From JBBIQS01 sp037442205 (GTDB taxonomy: Bacteria; Myxococcota; Myxococcia; Myxococcales; UBA5297): 64,000 nucleotides of DNA. Below are positions 8,723 through 19,900 of this stretch, piece by piece; within the stretch, counting starts at the first letter, position 1; each line of letters begins with the position of its first letter. The notes under the pieces were generated by a model that did not search any database, was not told the DNA's origin, and worked only from the letters and a program-made list of their open reading frames with translations. A program made the translations under genes and the position numbers. The DNA lies in NCBI GenBank assembly GCA_037442205.1, contig JBBIQS010000023.1, forward strand, positions 1 to 64,000, in the 5' to 3' direction.

Positions 8723-9292
8723 ATGACCAGCAAGTCCAACGACCCCTTGGAGTTCGACCCCTCCGCCGAAACCGTGGTCCTTCCAACGCCGGCGCCGCAG
8801 CAGAAGCCGGCCGACGAATCCGCGTTCGACCCCTTCGCCGACGAGCCTCCACCTTCCAAGGGGGCCGATGCCACCCGGATCGACCGCCCGTCCGCAGCCG
8901 CCACCCAGGTCGGCCCCGCGCCCAAGAAGTCGGGCTCGTTCAAGCTCGATTTCAGTGAGCTGGGAGACGAGCACGAGGTGCGCAAGTCGGCGCGCGGCAC
9001 CTCTCAGGTGATCGACACCCAGGAGTTCATGTCCCGCGAGGAGAAGGAGGCCATGGCCCGCGCCAAGGCCGGTCCCCGCGGCGAGATGCCCAGCCTGATC
9101 GAGGCCGAGCTGCGCGCCTCGCCGGTCCGGGTGGTCCACGAGAACCGATCGATCTGGTACTGGTTCGCCGGGGTGGTGCTGCTGCTGCTGATCGCCGCCA
9201 TCGCCACCGCGGCCGTTATCTCGCGCAACGAGGACGAGCGGGTGCGGCGCGAGGTCGAGCAGCTCAAGGCCTCGATGCCCACCAATCCCTGA
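8723..9292 (+). CDS. Hypothetical single-pass membrane protein with disordered N-terminus
   Basis: A 189-residue protein of unknown function. Residues 1-130 are rich in Pro, Ala, Asp and Ser and look disordered, with repeated acidic/proline pieces such as ESAFDPFADEPPPSK. One hydrophobic membrane segment follows at about residues 146-167 (WYWFAGVVLLLLIAAIATAA), and the protein ends in a short charged helix (DERVRREVEQLKASM). With no signal peptide, the long N-terminal part should be cytoplasmic and the short tail outside. It begins 125 bases after fahA and converges on amtB with only 21 bases between stops. No ribosome site is obvious. Confidence 0.65.
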   Translation: MTSKSNDPLEFDPSAETVVLPTPAPQQKPADESAFDPFADEPPPSKGADATRIDRPSAAATQVGPAPKKSGSFKLDFSELGDEHEVRKSARGTSQVIDTQEFMSREEKEAMARAKAGPRGEMPSLIEAELRASPVRVVHENRSIWYWFAGVVLLLLIAAIATAAVISRNEDERVRREVEQLKASMPTNP

Positions 9293-9313
9293 GTCAGGGT
9301 CGATGGACGGCGG

Positions 9314-10645
9314 TCAGCCTTCCGTCGGACGGACCTTGGGATCGCTCGGAACGGCGGTCTCGCGGCGCTGCGGCTCCGGGAAGGAGCCGTGCATCGAGCC
9401 GAATTCGCCCATCGAGTAGGCCGATTCGGCGTGCTGGGTGCGGTCGAGCCCCAAGTACTCGCTCTCCTCGTCCACCCGCAGCCCGATGGTCAGGTCGACC
9501 AGCTTGGCCAGCCCCAGGCTGAGCGCGCCGGAGAAGACGAAGACCGTCCCGACGGCGATTCCCTGCTCGATCAGCAGCTTGAAACCGCCGCCGTGGAAGA
9601 GGCCGTCGGCGCCGGCGGGGTTGATCCCCTTGCTGGCGAAGAGCCCGACCGCCAGCGAGCCCAGGATCCCGCCCACCAGGTGCACTCCGACCACGTCGAG
9701 GGCGTCATCGTAGCCGAAGCGGAACTTGAGACTCACCGCCAGGAAGCACACCGCCCCGGCGGCCAGTCCGATCAGCATGGCCTCGCCCCCGCCGACGTAG
9801 CCGGCGGCCGGGGTCACCGCCACCAGCCCGGCCACCGCTCCCGAAGCCGCGCCCAGGGTGGTGGCGTGCCCGCGGCCCTTCCACTCCACAAGCACCCAGC
9901 CCAGCATGCCCGCGGCGGCGGCGAGGTGGGTGTTGATCAGTGCCTGCGCCGCCAGCGCCCCGGCGGAGAGCGCCGAGCCGGCGTTGAAGCCGACCCAGCC
10001 GAACCAGAGCACCCCGGTGCCCAGCAGTGTCCAGGGCAGGTTGTGCGGCGGCATCGCCTCCCGCGGCCAGTTGCGCCGCTTCCCGAGCAGGATGGCGGTG
10101 ACCAGCGCCGCCACGCCGGCGTTGATGTGCACCACCGTGCCGCCGGCGAAGTCGAGGGCGCCGCGCTTGAACAGCCATCCGGCCGGGCTGAACACCCAGT
10201 GGGCCACCGGGGCGTAGCAGACGATGGTCCAGACCCCCATGAACACTGCCCAGCCGGCGAACTTCATCCGATCGGCGACCGCGCCGGTGATCAGCGCCGG
10301 GGTGATCACCGCGAACATCATCTGATAGGCGAAGAAGGCCGGGGCGGGGATGGTCAGCGCCAGCTCGCCGGTGAACCCCGGCAGCTGCTTGGCCTGGAAC
10401 AGCCCGCGCATCCCGGCGAAGCTCAGGTCGCCAATCAGCCCGCCCCAGTCGTTGCCGAAGGCCAGGCTGAACGCCACCGCGCCCCACAGCACGCTCACCA
10501 GGCCCAGGGCGAAGAAGTTCTGCATCAGCATCGCCAGCACGTTCTTGGAGCGGACCATTCCTCCATAGAAGAAGGCCAGCCCCGGGGTCATGAACATGAC
10601 CAGCGCGGCCGAGACCAGAACCCAAGCGGTGTTCCCTGCGTCCAT
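9314..10645 (-). CDS. amtB: Ammonium transporter
   Basis: An Amt/Rh-family inner-membrane channel of 443 residues that conducts ammonium. Eleven or so hydrophobic segments can be traced. The N-terminal pattern AALVMFMTPGLAFFYGGMVR is the classic Amt signature, and the twin pore histidines are visible in GTVVHINAGVAALV and VVGVHLVGGILG. The start MDAGNTAWVLVS has a GGAGCAGG site; a longer in-frame extension is not conserved in character. The cytoplasmic tail (DEESEYLGLDRTQHAESAY) is the region that meets the PII protein GlnK, yet no glnK gene lies beside it, which is unusual because the two are normally linked. Confidence 0.95.
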   Translation of the reverse strand: MDAGNTAWVLVSAALVMFMTPGLAFFYGGMVRSKNVLAMLMQNFFALGLVSVLWGAVAFSLAFGNDWGGLIGDLSFAGMRGLFQAKQLPGFTGELALTIPAPAFFAYQMMFAVITPALITGAVADRMKFAGWAVFMGVWTIVCYAPVAHWVFSPAGWLFKRGALDFAGGTVVHINAGVAALVTAILLGKRRNWPREAMPPHNLPWTLLGTGVLWFGWVGFNAGSALSAGALAAQALINTHLAAAAGMLGWVLVEWKGRGHATTLGAASGAVAGLVAVTPAAGYVGGGEAMLIGLAAGAVCFLAVSLKFRFGYDDALDVVGVHLVGGILGSLAVGLFASKGINPAGADGLFHGGGFKLLIEQGIAVGTVFVFSGALSLGLAKLVDLTIGLRVDEESEYLGLDRTQHAESAYSMGEFGSMHGSFPEPQRRETAVPSDPKVRPTEG

Positions 10646-10873
10646 GCCTGCTCCATCCGGCAGTCGCCGGAGAGTTTGGTGCGCTGCGTCGAGGCGCGCA
10701 TATGGATAACGTGGCAATTGCTCCGGCTCCACTGGAGCTGAGCCTGGCAGGGCATGAGAAAGAGCCCGCAATCACGGGCAAGTCGGCGCAGGAGGGCCCA
10801 ATTCGAGCCGAAAAATTGCCCGCCTCTCACTTCTGGCTACTCTGTGGGCAGATGTAGGACACGGAGGAAGTCG

Positions 10874-11497
10874 ATGTCCCTGCTCGCCGCCGCGCTCGCC
10901 CTGACTCTTGCTGTTCCCAGCACCTCCGCCGACTTCGGAGCGGTGGCCAGCGCGCCGTTGCCGGCCGGGGGCCTGTCGGTGTGGGGCATGGGGGGCTATC
11001 CCGAGCTGCGCGCCGGGTTCCGCGAAGGGCTGCAGTACTTCGAAATCGCCGGCACCGCGGGGATCGACTATCTGAGGGCGGCGGCTTTCGGCCAGTTGGG
11101 CGTGCGAGCGCCCATGTGGCTGGCTGGTCCGCTGCGGCTGTCGATGGACTTCCACGTCGGCGGGTTCGCCGACGGCGGCGCGGACTACCAGGATCGCTAC
11201 AACCGCGCCGGGGCCGGGCTGCGCTTCGAGCTGGGAAGCGAGCTGACCTACAAGACTCCGGGGCCGATCTCGCTGCAGGCGAGCGCGCGGATCCCGATGG
11301 AAGTCCCGCTGACCCGCGAGGGAACCATCCGGATCCTGGGGCTGCTGGGTGCCGGAGTAGAGGTGGCGGTGTCGAAGGACTACTACGTGGTCTTCGACGG
11401 CGCCTTCGGCCCGGATCTGCGCCGCCAGCGCGACGGCGCCAGCAACGCCATGCTGGCGGTCGAGGCGATGGTCGGCTTCGGGCGGCGGTTGTTCTGA
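10874..11497 (+). CDS. Exported protein, probable outer-membrane beta-barrel
   Basis: A 207-residue protein of unknown function. The start MSLLAAALALTLAVPSTSA is backed by a GGAGG site seven bases upstream and gives a clean signal peptide with a likely cut after the TSA. The mature part alternates polar and hydrophobic residues with many Gly and aromatic residues (LSVWGMGGYPELRAGF, LSMDFHVGGFADGGADYQD), and the protein ends in Phe (GFGRRLF), all typical of an outer-membrane barrel. It is divergent from amtB across 228 bases and converges on the amidase. Confidence 0.65.
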   Translation: MSLLAAALALTLAVPSTSADFGAVASAPLPAGGLSVWGMGGYPELRAGFREGLQYFEIAGTAGIDYLRAAAFGQLGVRAPMWLAGPLRLSMDFHVGGFADGGADYQDRYNRAGAGLRFELGSELTYKTPGPISLQASARIPMEVPLTREGTIRILGLLGAGVEVAVSKDYYVVFDGAFGPDLRRQRDGASNAMLAVEAMVGFGRRLF

Positions 11498-11509
11498 GGG
11501 ATCAGCGCC

Positions 11510-11540
11510 GCCCGAGGCGGGCTCGCTGGTCAGCGCGAGC
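11510..11540. terminator. Hairpins between convergent genes
   Basis: Two short hairpins lie in the 72-base gap between convergent stops: GCCCG-AGG-CGGGC at 11510-11522, and GCTCGC/GCGAGC arms at 11521-11526 and 11535-11540. They could serve as a bidirectional terminator, although no T-tract follows. Confidence 0.3.
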
Positions 11541-11569
11541 GCATCGGAGCGACGCGGAGGGGCTTTTGG

Positions 11570-13051
11570 TCAGGCGCAGACCTGAGGTTTGCGCCCGTTC
11601 CATGGGCGGGCCTTCTCCAGCTGCGCCGCCAGGCGGAACAAGGTGGCCTCGTCGCCGAAGCGCGCCGCGAACTGCACGCCCACCGGCAGCCCCTGGGCGT
11701 TGACGTGCAGCGGGACGCTCATCGCCGGCTGGCCGGTCTGGTTGAAGAACATGGTGTTGGGGGTGCGCTCCAGGTTCTTGGAGCCGAGATCGGCCAGCAC
11801 CTTGTCGAGCAACACCTTGGCCGGGAAGGCGCGCAGGACGGCCAGCCCGAACTTCTCGCCGCCCTTGAGCGCCAGCTCGCCCACTCTCGCCGGAAGATCG
11901 CCCAGGGTGGCGTTGAGGAACACGTCGTGCTTCTCGAAAAAGCGCGCCGACTGCCTCCCGAGGCGGTGCATGGCGTCGCGGGCCTGCTGCAGGTCGAGCG
12001 CGCTCAGCTTGCGGCCGATTTGGCCCAGCAGCCAGGTGGGCGGCTCGAAGTCCGCCGGGGTGGGAGTGCGTCCGGTCAGCCGCCCGGCCTCGGCGATCGA
12101 GGCTGCCACCGAGCTGGCGACCTGGACGAAGTAGGAGTGGACCATCTCGTCGCGGTTGAACTCGGGCGAGGCCTCGACCACCTCATGGCCCAGGTCGGCG
12201 CAGAGCTTGGCGGCGCTGTTCACCGCCTCGACGCAGTCCGGGGCGATCGCCTTGCCGAACAGCGATCCGGTGGAGAAGGCGATGCGTAGCTTGCCCGGCT
12301 CCTTCTTCAGCTCGTCGATGAAGCGGCCCTGGGCCGGCGGCGCATGGTACGGAGTGCCGAGATCGGGGCCGGAGGTGGCGTCGAGCATGGTGGCGCAGTC
12401 GCGGACCGAGCGGGTGAGCACGCCGCCCTGCACGTAACCTCCCCAGCCCTCACCGATATCCGGCCCGAGCGGGTTGCGGCCACGGGTGGCCTTGAAGCCG
12501 AACAGGCCGCAGGCCGAGGCGGGGATGCGGATCGAGCCGCCGCCGTCGCCGCCGTGGCCGAAGGGGACCGCGCGCGAGGCCACCAGCGCCGCGGTGCCGC
12601 CGCTCGAACCGCCGGGAGTGCGCTCCGGATCCCACGGATTGCGGGTCGCTCCGTGCAGCTCGGGTTCCGTGACGGCGAAGATGCCGAACTCCGGGGTGTT
12701 GGCCTTGGCCAGGATCACCACCCCGGTCTTCTTCATCCGCGAAATGATCTCCCAGTCGTGGTCGGGGACGTAGGAGGCCAGCATCCGGCAGGAGTGGGTG
12801 TAGGGCTCGCCCGCCAGCGCACCGTCGAGGTCCTTGACGACGAACGGGACGCCCTTGAACGGACCGTCGGGAAGGTTCCCCTTGGCCGCGGCGCGCGCCT
12901 TCTCGTACATCCGGTGGACCACCGCGTTCAGCTTGGGGTTCACCTTCTCGATGCCGGCGATGGCCGCATCCACCAGTTCCTTGGATTGGACCTCGCCCTT
13001 GCTGACCTTCTCGGCGAGGGCGGTGGCATCCAGGTCGGCGTACTCGTTCAC
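11570..13051 (-). CDS. Amidase (amidase signature family)
   Basis: A 493-residue hydrolase of the amidase-signature family. The Ser-cisSer-Lys triad is visible: Lys in PFVVKDLDGALAG, the glycine/serine loop RTPGGSSGGTAALVA, and the catalytic serine in GGDGGGSIRIPASACG. Within the family it resembles the acylamidase and 6-aminohexanoate-cyclic-dimer hydrolase branch rather than GatA, since there are no Gat partners nearby. The substrate cannot be told from sequence. I placed the start at the GTG giving VNEYADLDATALAE, which has an AAGGGGA ribosome site; the open frame extends 19 codons further with no supporting signal. Confidence 0.9.
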   Translation of the reverse strand: MNEYADLDATALAEKVSKGEVQSKELVDAAIAGIEKVNPKLNAVVHRMYEKARAAAKGNLPDGPFKGVPFVVKDLDGALAGEPYTHSCRMLASYVPDHDWEIISRMKKTGVVILAKANTPEFGIFAVTEPELHGATRNPWDPERTPGGSSGGTAALVASRAVPFGHGGDGGGSIRIPASACGLFGFKATRGRNPLGPDIGEGWGGYVQGGVLTRSVRDCATMLDATSGPDLGTPYHAPPAQGRFIDELKKEPGKLRIAFSTGSLFGKAIAPDCVEAVNSAAKLCADLGHEVVEASPEFNRDEMVHSYFVQVASSVAASIAEAGRLTGRTPTPADFEPPTWLLGQIGRKLSALDLQQARDAMHRLGRQSARFFEKHDVFLNATLGDLPARVGELALKGGEKFGLAVLRAFPAKVLLDKVLADLGSKNLERTPNTMFFNQTGQPAMSVPLHVNAQGLPVGVQFAARFGDEATLFRLAAQLEKARPWNGRKPQVCA

Positions 13052-13506
13052 GGCGGTCCCCTTTCCAAGAAAGAGCGGATGCTCGCATGAACAAGCGCGG
13101 AAATGCACGTTCTCCCGGGGCGCCTGGACCGCGGTGAGCGCCGAGCCGAGCGTGGGTGGACTGACTGGGAGAACCGGCCGGTGGCGGCGACTGCAGATCG
13201 CCAGGGAAGGCGCAGCGCAACAGGGTCAGGCGGGGAGCAGCTCGCCATCGCGGGACCGCGGTGGGATCGACAACTGCGAATACGCGAAATTCTCCAGCGG
13301 ATGGCCGGGCACCTCCCGCTGCGACTGCACTGCCCGCCTGGCACTCCTCCCACCTGAAATCGCCCTGACGACCTTCAGCTCCAAGAGGAGAGGGTCGAAC
13401 GCAGTCCCGGGCGAGCTCGTTCGGACACCGTGAGTCTCCAGCCGCCTCCCCAAGGCCGGGAGAAGGGCGATTCGCCCACCTCCCGACCCCAGGTGACCGG
13501 CGCAGG
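13052..13506. other. Intergenic region between amidase and the YD lipoprotein
   Basis: This 455-base gap holds the upstream region of the amidase and the downstream region of the YD lipoprotein, both on the minus strand. The only structured element I see is the terminator-like hairpin at 13454-13488. Short open frames here look like chance in GC-rich sequence. Confidence 0.5.
13454..13488 (-). terminator. Long hairpin after the YD lipoprotein gene
   Basis: A 35-base hairpin lies 18 bases past the stop of the YD gene. On the minus strand an outer nine-pair stem (GGTCGGGAG with CTCCCGGCC, one G-T pair) encloses a two-base mismatch and an inner GGGCGA/TCGCCC stem. No T-run follows, so it may act as an RNA end stabiliser or a Rho-assisted stop. 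Confidence 0.45.
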
Positions 13507-13932
13507 CTAGAACTTGATCTGCTTGCAGACCTGGGCGCTCGCCTTGATCTGCGCCGACTCTCCCACTTTGGTCTCCATCTTCAGCCCTCCTTTTTCGCCC
13601 GCTTCGTGCTCGCCGCTTACGGAGACGCCCCCGGAGAGCAGGTCGGCGGTCGCGCTGACCGGCCCCACTGTGGCCCCGAGGCTGGCTTCCTTCGAAAGCC
13701 CGCACTCGGAGAGCTTCAGCGATCCCTCCAGGGACGCGCCGAACTTCCCTGCGGAGACAGCTGCCGAGGCCTTGAGCGCGGCGGAGTTCGAGTCCAGTTC
13801 TCCCATGGGGTCCACCGAGACCGACTCGCCCAGCCCCACCCCTGCCTCCACGCAGAAGGAGACTCCCTTGGAGGTGATCGAGATCTTTCCCCCGGCTCCC
13901 AGGCCGGCATACAGCGAGCCTCCGATGCTGAA
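13507..13932 (-). other. Variable-type C-terminal tail after the Rhs core (protein region)
   Basis: This segment encodes the 141 residues after DPSGL, the place where Rhs proteins usually carry an exchangeable effector. It is Gly, Ser, Ala and Val rich (GLGAGGKISITSKG, LGATVGPVSATADLLSGG), reads as repeated short beta strands, contains three cysteines and ends VCKQIKF. No nuclease, deaminase or peptidase motif is seen. Confidence 0.5.
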
Positions 13933-16900
13933 CAGCCCGCTGGGATCGCGAAGGGCCAGCGGATTGTTGCCGGCGTACAGGTAGAGGTTGCCCTCGGGCC
14001 CGTCGAAGAGCAGGGGATCGCGCCCGGTCCAGCGCCCGGAGGCGGGTTCGTAATCCCGCAGCCCGAATCGCACCAGCCCCGACGCCGGATCCCACAGCCC
14101 GCCCGCGAACCCGACGGGCAAGTCGAAGCCGGGGGCGCTGTCCGCGACGATCCGCCCGAAGGCGTCGTACTCGACGGCCCGCAGCACCGCCCCGCTGGCG
14201 TCAGCGATCACCCGCGGCGTCCCCACCTGGTCGCTCCCCACGTAGTAGCGGACCCCGCCTCGCTCCAGGGCCATCAGCCGCCCGCCCTCGTCGTAGTAGA
14301 AGGCGGTGAGCACCCCGGACGGATCCCGCTCGTGGGTCACCTGGAACGGCGCCGAGAGGTTGCCGTAGAGGAACTGGGTGGTCCCCGCGGCGTCGCTGCG
14401 GCTCACCCGGCGCCGCAGGCCGTCGTAGCCGTAGCTGACGGCCGGCCCGCTCGCCGGCAGGTAGCGCAGCAGCTCCCCCCGGGTGCCGTAGGCGAAGGCG
14501 TCGCCTCCCCGCTGGGCGAGGTTCCCGTCCGCGTCGTAGCGGTAGGTTGCGCTTCCCCGCTGCACCAGTTGGTCCTGCGCGTCGTAGCTGGCGGCCTCGG
14601 CGGTGCCGCTCGGCGTGCTGCGGGTCCGGTTCCCGTCAGTGTCGTAGGCGTAGTCCTCGGCCAGCGTCCCGTCCCGGGTCACCTGGGTGAGCTGGCCGTC
14701 GGCGTCGTAGGCGTAGGTCCAGAGGTGGGTGGTTCCAGGCATCGTCTCAGTCTTGGTGGCGATGCGACCGACGCTGTCGTAGGTGAGCTGCGACTGGAAG
14801 AGCGCCACCGCGCCCACGGTCGAGGTCCGTCCCTGGAGCCTCCCCAGCGAATCGAGGGTGATGGCCTCGGCGAAGGTCCCGTCGGAGATCCGGCTGGTGG
14901 TGGCAGCCGGCCCGCCGCGGGTGAAGGTGAAGGACCCCCAGCCGGTGACCAACCCGTCGGCGTCGCGGGCGATGGCCACCGCCGGCTGTGCGTCGAGGCG
15001 CATCCCCACCACGAAGAAGTTGGCGTCGTAGCTGTAGGCGAAGCTTCCCGCGGCTGGGCCGGAGAAGCTCGCGCCGGTGAGGAGCGACCCGTCGTAGGTG
15101 AAGTCCAAGGCCTGGGGAGATCCCCCGCCCGCGGGCGTGCGGGTGAGGCTGGCGACCCGGTCGGTGCCGTCGGCGTAGCTGTAGCTGTCGGTGGCCTCGC
15201 TGGTGGTGACAGCGCTCATCCGGCCCCCGAAGTCGTAGGCGGTGCCCACCTTCCGGCCGCTGGGCAGAGTAGCCAGCTGCAGCGCGCCATCCAGGTCGTA
15301 CTGGTCGGCGTAGGAACCTCCCGCCGGCGGCGCGTAGCCGGCAAAGAGATTGGTCGCGGTATAGGAGAGGCCGTGGATCGCCCCCCCGGGCATGGTGACC
15401 CGGGTGCGATTGCCGTTGGCGTCGTAGCCGAAGCGGAAGGTTCGGCCGCTGGAGAGGGTCACCGAGGTCAGCCGGCCGGCGGCGTCCCGGCCGTACCGGG
15501 TCACGCCCCCGGCGGCGTCGGTGCGCGAGGTCAGCCTCCCCTGGGCGTCGTAGCCGTAGGTGGCGGACTGCCCGCCCTGCGCCGCCCGGGTCATCCGCCC
15601 GGCGGCGTCGTAGCTGAAGCTCCCTGGGGTGAGGTTCGGGTCCGCCTGCAGCGACACCAGGCGCCCGGCGGCGTCGAGGGTGCTGACGGTGGTTCGCCCC
15701 GCGGCGCTGGCCTCCGTCAGCTGGCGGGTGGCGGCGTCGAAGGAGCGGGTCGCGCCTTGGCCGTTGAGGGTGACCGTCTCGCGGTAGGAAGCCAGCCGGG
15801 TGGGGTCGGAGGGATTGGCGAGGGTCGCCGCCACCGAGGTCGCCACCCGGGCCGAGAGGCCGGCGGGGGTGGTCACGGTGAGGCTGGCGGGAATGGGCGC
15901 GAGCATTCCGAAGCGCGCATCAGGGCCGGTGCGGGTGGTGACCACCGTCCCGTCCGGGCGGGTGATGCTCTGGCTGCCATCGGCTGCCACCGTCACCCGG
16001 GTGATCGCCCCCGCCGGCGAGGTGTTGATCCGCATCCTCCCGCCCCCGGCGGGTGCCAGGAGCTGGAAGGTGGAGGTTCGCCCGAGGGCGCTGGCGACCT
16101 CGATCTGGAACCCTTGGCCGCCGTCGAGCGCCGACCGGGAGAGGGCGCTGAAACCGCCGGCGGGGTTCTCGTCCTTCAGCAGCCGCCCGGCCGCGTCGTA
16201 GCTGAAGTGGTGCACGCCGCCGCCGGGGTCGGTGAGCGAGGTGAGCAGGCCCCGCGAGTCTGCGCCGAGCAGGGTGGTGGCGCCCGCCGGGTCGGTCACC
16301 CCCGACAGATAGCCGTTGGCGTCCAGGGCGAGGGAGGTGGTTTGCCCGCCCGAGGCGACGATGGCCGTGGGGAGGCCGGCCGTGTTGCGGCTCACGGTGG
16401 TGACGTTCCCATCTCCGTCGGTGACGCTGGCGAGCGCCCCCGCCCCGTCGTAGCCGAACCGGTAGCGCAGCCGGCCGGTGAGCGCGTCCAGTGTCTGGAG
16501 GTGCCGTCCGCTGGAGTCGAAGACGTAGATCTCCCGCCCATCCTGGGCAGGGACGAGGAAGTTCCCGGAGGCGGCCTCTGCTGGAGGCGGCCGGACCCGC
16601 CGGATGGTCCCGGAGTTGGCGTCGGCCAGGTTGAGGCTGCCGTCGGGACCGAGCGCGAGCGCCCCAGGGGTCATGATCGCCTGGAGGGCCGAACCGCCGT
16701 TGCCCGGCGGGCCCGCCTTCTCCCCGCCGGCAGGGAAGGGCACCGCGATTCCGGCCACGGTGGTGAGCTTCCCGTCCAGGGTCACCCGCCGCACCCGTCC
16801 GGTCGCGGCCGGCTGGCAGGAGGCGTCGAGCTCGTTGACCTCGCTCAGCAACAGGCTCCCGTCGGCGCCCAGGGCCAGGGCGCCAAGCGGGGGCAGCCGG

Positions 16901-19900
16901 GCCCCCGCCGCGGGCGCCCCGTCGGCGGACGAGGCCCCGCACGGCCCGCCTCCGGCAAAGGTGTGCAGGATGCCGTCCGATTCGATGCGCCACACCGTCC
17001 CGGCCGGGCCGTCGTAGACGAAGAGGCTGTTGTCGGGCCCCACCGCCAAGCCGGAGGGCAGCAGGGCGGTGACCCAGGTGCCCAGGGCCCCGTCGACCGC
17101 CGGCCCAGCGTAGCTGGTGTCGGCGGCGCAGCGCCCGACGACGGTGTGGATGATCCCATTGGCTCCCACCGCCCGCACCTTGTTCTTCGCGTCGCCCACG
17201 TAGAGGCGGCCGTCGCGGCCCACGGCCAGCGAGATCGGGGAGATGGAGACCTGGGTGGCGGGCCCGTCGTCGTCGCCGTTGCAGCGGGCAGGGGGCGCGG
17301 TCCCGTTCCCGGCGACGGTGGTGAGAATCCCGCTGGGATCTACCCGGCGCACCCGGAAGTTTTGCCCGTCCGCGATGTAGAGACTGCCATCGGGACCCAG
17401 GGCGATCTGCCCCACGTGGTCGAGCTGCGCCTGGGTGGCCGGGCCGGAGTCCCCAGAGAAACCGGGGTTGGCGCAGCCGCCTGCGTAGACCGTGAGCATC
17501 CCGTCGGCCCCGATGCGCAGGACGCAGTTTTTCTGGCTCAGGAAGAGGGTGCCGTCGGGGGCGACCGCCAGGCCGCCCACCGGCGCCCCCAGCGGCGACT
17601 CGGTGGCAGGGACTCCGGTGACGGGGAATCCCACCGCGCCGTTGCCCACCACGTCGGCGATCACCCCTGCGAGGGCGCCGGAGGTGGCGGTCCGCCCGTC
17701 GCCCAGGTAGAGGGCGTGGGTCTCGGGGTTGTAGACGTGGTGCGCGCTCAGGCTCCAGCCCCCCAGCTCCACCTTGGGGTTGGTCCAGGCACCCACCGCG
17801 GAGGTGGAGCGATCCCCGGCCACCGCGGTGAACCAGTCGCTCCAGAGGGAGATCTCGTTGCGCATCCGGTCCGCCACCGGGAACGGGCCGGCGGGGAAGA
17901 GATAGAAGGGCTCGAACCAGCTCTGGGCCGCGCCCGTCGTGGAGAGGGGCGAGGTCGGCGAGGCGTAGACGGCGTCGTAGACGTAGCCGATGCGGACGTC
18001 GAGCTTCTGGGCCCCCTCCAGCTTGCGCCCGTAGGCGTCCAAGCCGTCCCAGGCGAAGTCGTAGCCCAGGTTGGCGGACGGCTGGAGAGTGGTCTTGAAG
18101 GAGCGGCCGCCCACCTGCAGCTCGAGCTCGATGCGCTTGAGGGTGGAGGGGACCTGGGCGCCGGTCACCGGAATCTTCTTGCTGTCCGCGAAGGTGCCCG
18201 CCCGGTCGCTCTGGTAGGTGAGGGTGAAGGGGGTGCCATTGACCGGCAGCCGCTCCCCCAGGGTCTGTCCTTCGCAGCCGATCACCGAGCCGCTCGCCTC
18301 ACATGGGTCCTCGGGGGCCTTGGGCTCGGGGGGCGGCGGGGCCGGTCGCGCCGCATCGGTGGGAAGGGTGTAGGGCCAGTTGAAGTCCCAGGGGGAGAAG
18401 TGGGCGATCGGCACCCGCCACAGGCTCTTCCCGGGCAGGTAGAGACCGGCGATTTGCTGGCGCTCCGCATCGGTGATCTCCAGGGCCGCGAGGGCGGCAG
18501 CGCTCGCCGGGGTGCTGCTGCCGTCTACGTCCAGGTCGGCGAGCCCCGCGGTGACGCTGAGCACCTGGATCACCAGCCCGTGGGGGCTGGGCGCCCAGCT
18601 GGAGGTGGAGCGGTCGTAATACCCCACCGGGACCAGGCTCCCCGCGGGGAAGTTGAGGAAGTTGTCGAGGTAGGTGATGACGGGCTTGCTGAACTTGACC
18701 TCGGTGGCCCCGGCGATCAGGCCCTCATCGGCACTGAGCTCCACCGCGTAGGTGTAGCCGCTCGAGGGGGGAAGCTCCCCGGGCATGGCCTGGGGACCGC
18801 GGTTCCCCACGGTGTACTCGGTGGCACGCACGTGCAGGGAGGAGAGGACCTGGGTGCTCTGCCCCACGGTCATCGCCGCGGTGGTGCCCGGGGAAAAGAG
18901 CATGGTCGCCTGGCGGTTCCCATCGGCGTCGGTCACCGGGTTTCCCTGGGCCAGCTGGATGCCGGTGCTCGATCCCAGATCGACGGCGGTGACCCGGCCG
19001 TCCAGAGCGATCATCACCACGTCGGGGGCCCAGGCGAAGTCCCGCCAGGGGGCGCTCAGCTGCCGCTGCAGGGGCAGCAGCCCGCTCTTCTGGTAGCTCA
19101 AGGTGACCGGCCCGCCTCCGTTCACCGCCAGATCGAATGCCCCATCGGCCCGGGTGTAGGTGTGACCGAGCTCGGGGTAGCCGAGGGCGGTGATCTCCAC
19201 TCCGGATATCGGCGCCCCGGCGCGGTCCAGCACTTTGCCGCGCAGCACCGCCACTCGCTTGGGGTCGAGGCTGCCCGGCGCGACGCCGGTCTGGATCGGG
19301 TTGCGGCCGCCGTAGAGGAATCCGACCTCGGTGTCGAAGCCGGTGGGCACCGTGGGATCGATGGCGGGCGCCACCGCCGCCGGATCGGGGGGCAGGCACA
19401 TCTGGGCCACGCACGACCCGCTCAGGCAGTCCGCCGGGATCGCGCACCGCTGGCCGTTGGCGCAGCCGGGACAGGTGCCGCCCCCGCAGTCCACGTCGCT
19501 CTCGCTCCCGTTCATCTCCCGGTCGGTGCAGGTGGGCGGCTGGCAAACTCCGGCGGTGCACACCCCGCTGGCGCACTCAGCCCCAATCGAACAGGGCTTG
19601 CAGACGCCCCCGGTGCAGACTCCGCTGGCACAGTCGGTCGCGGTCCGGCAGACCTTTCCGTCGACGCAGCCCGGACAGGAGCCGCCGCCGCAGTCCACGT
19701 CGCTCTCGCTCCCGTTCTTGACGTCGTCGGTGCAGATGGAAGCCTGGCAGGTCCCCCCGCTGCACACTCGGCTGGCGCAGTCGGTCCCCGCCGCGCAGGC
19801 CTTCCCGGCAGCGCAGCCAGGGCAGGCACCTCCCCCGCAGTCCGAGTCGGTCTCACTCCCGTTCTTCACCCCGTCGGCGCAGGTGGAGGCCAGGCAGATC

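Noticed and set aside
10646..10873. A sigma-54 promoter upstream of amtB
   Set aside because: TGGCA and TTGC pieces occur but not with the required 24/12 spacing on either strand.
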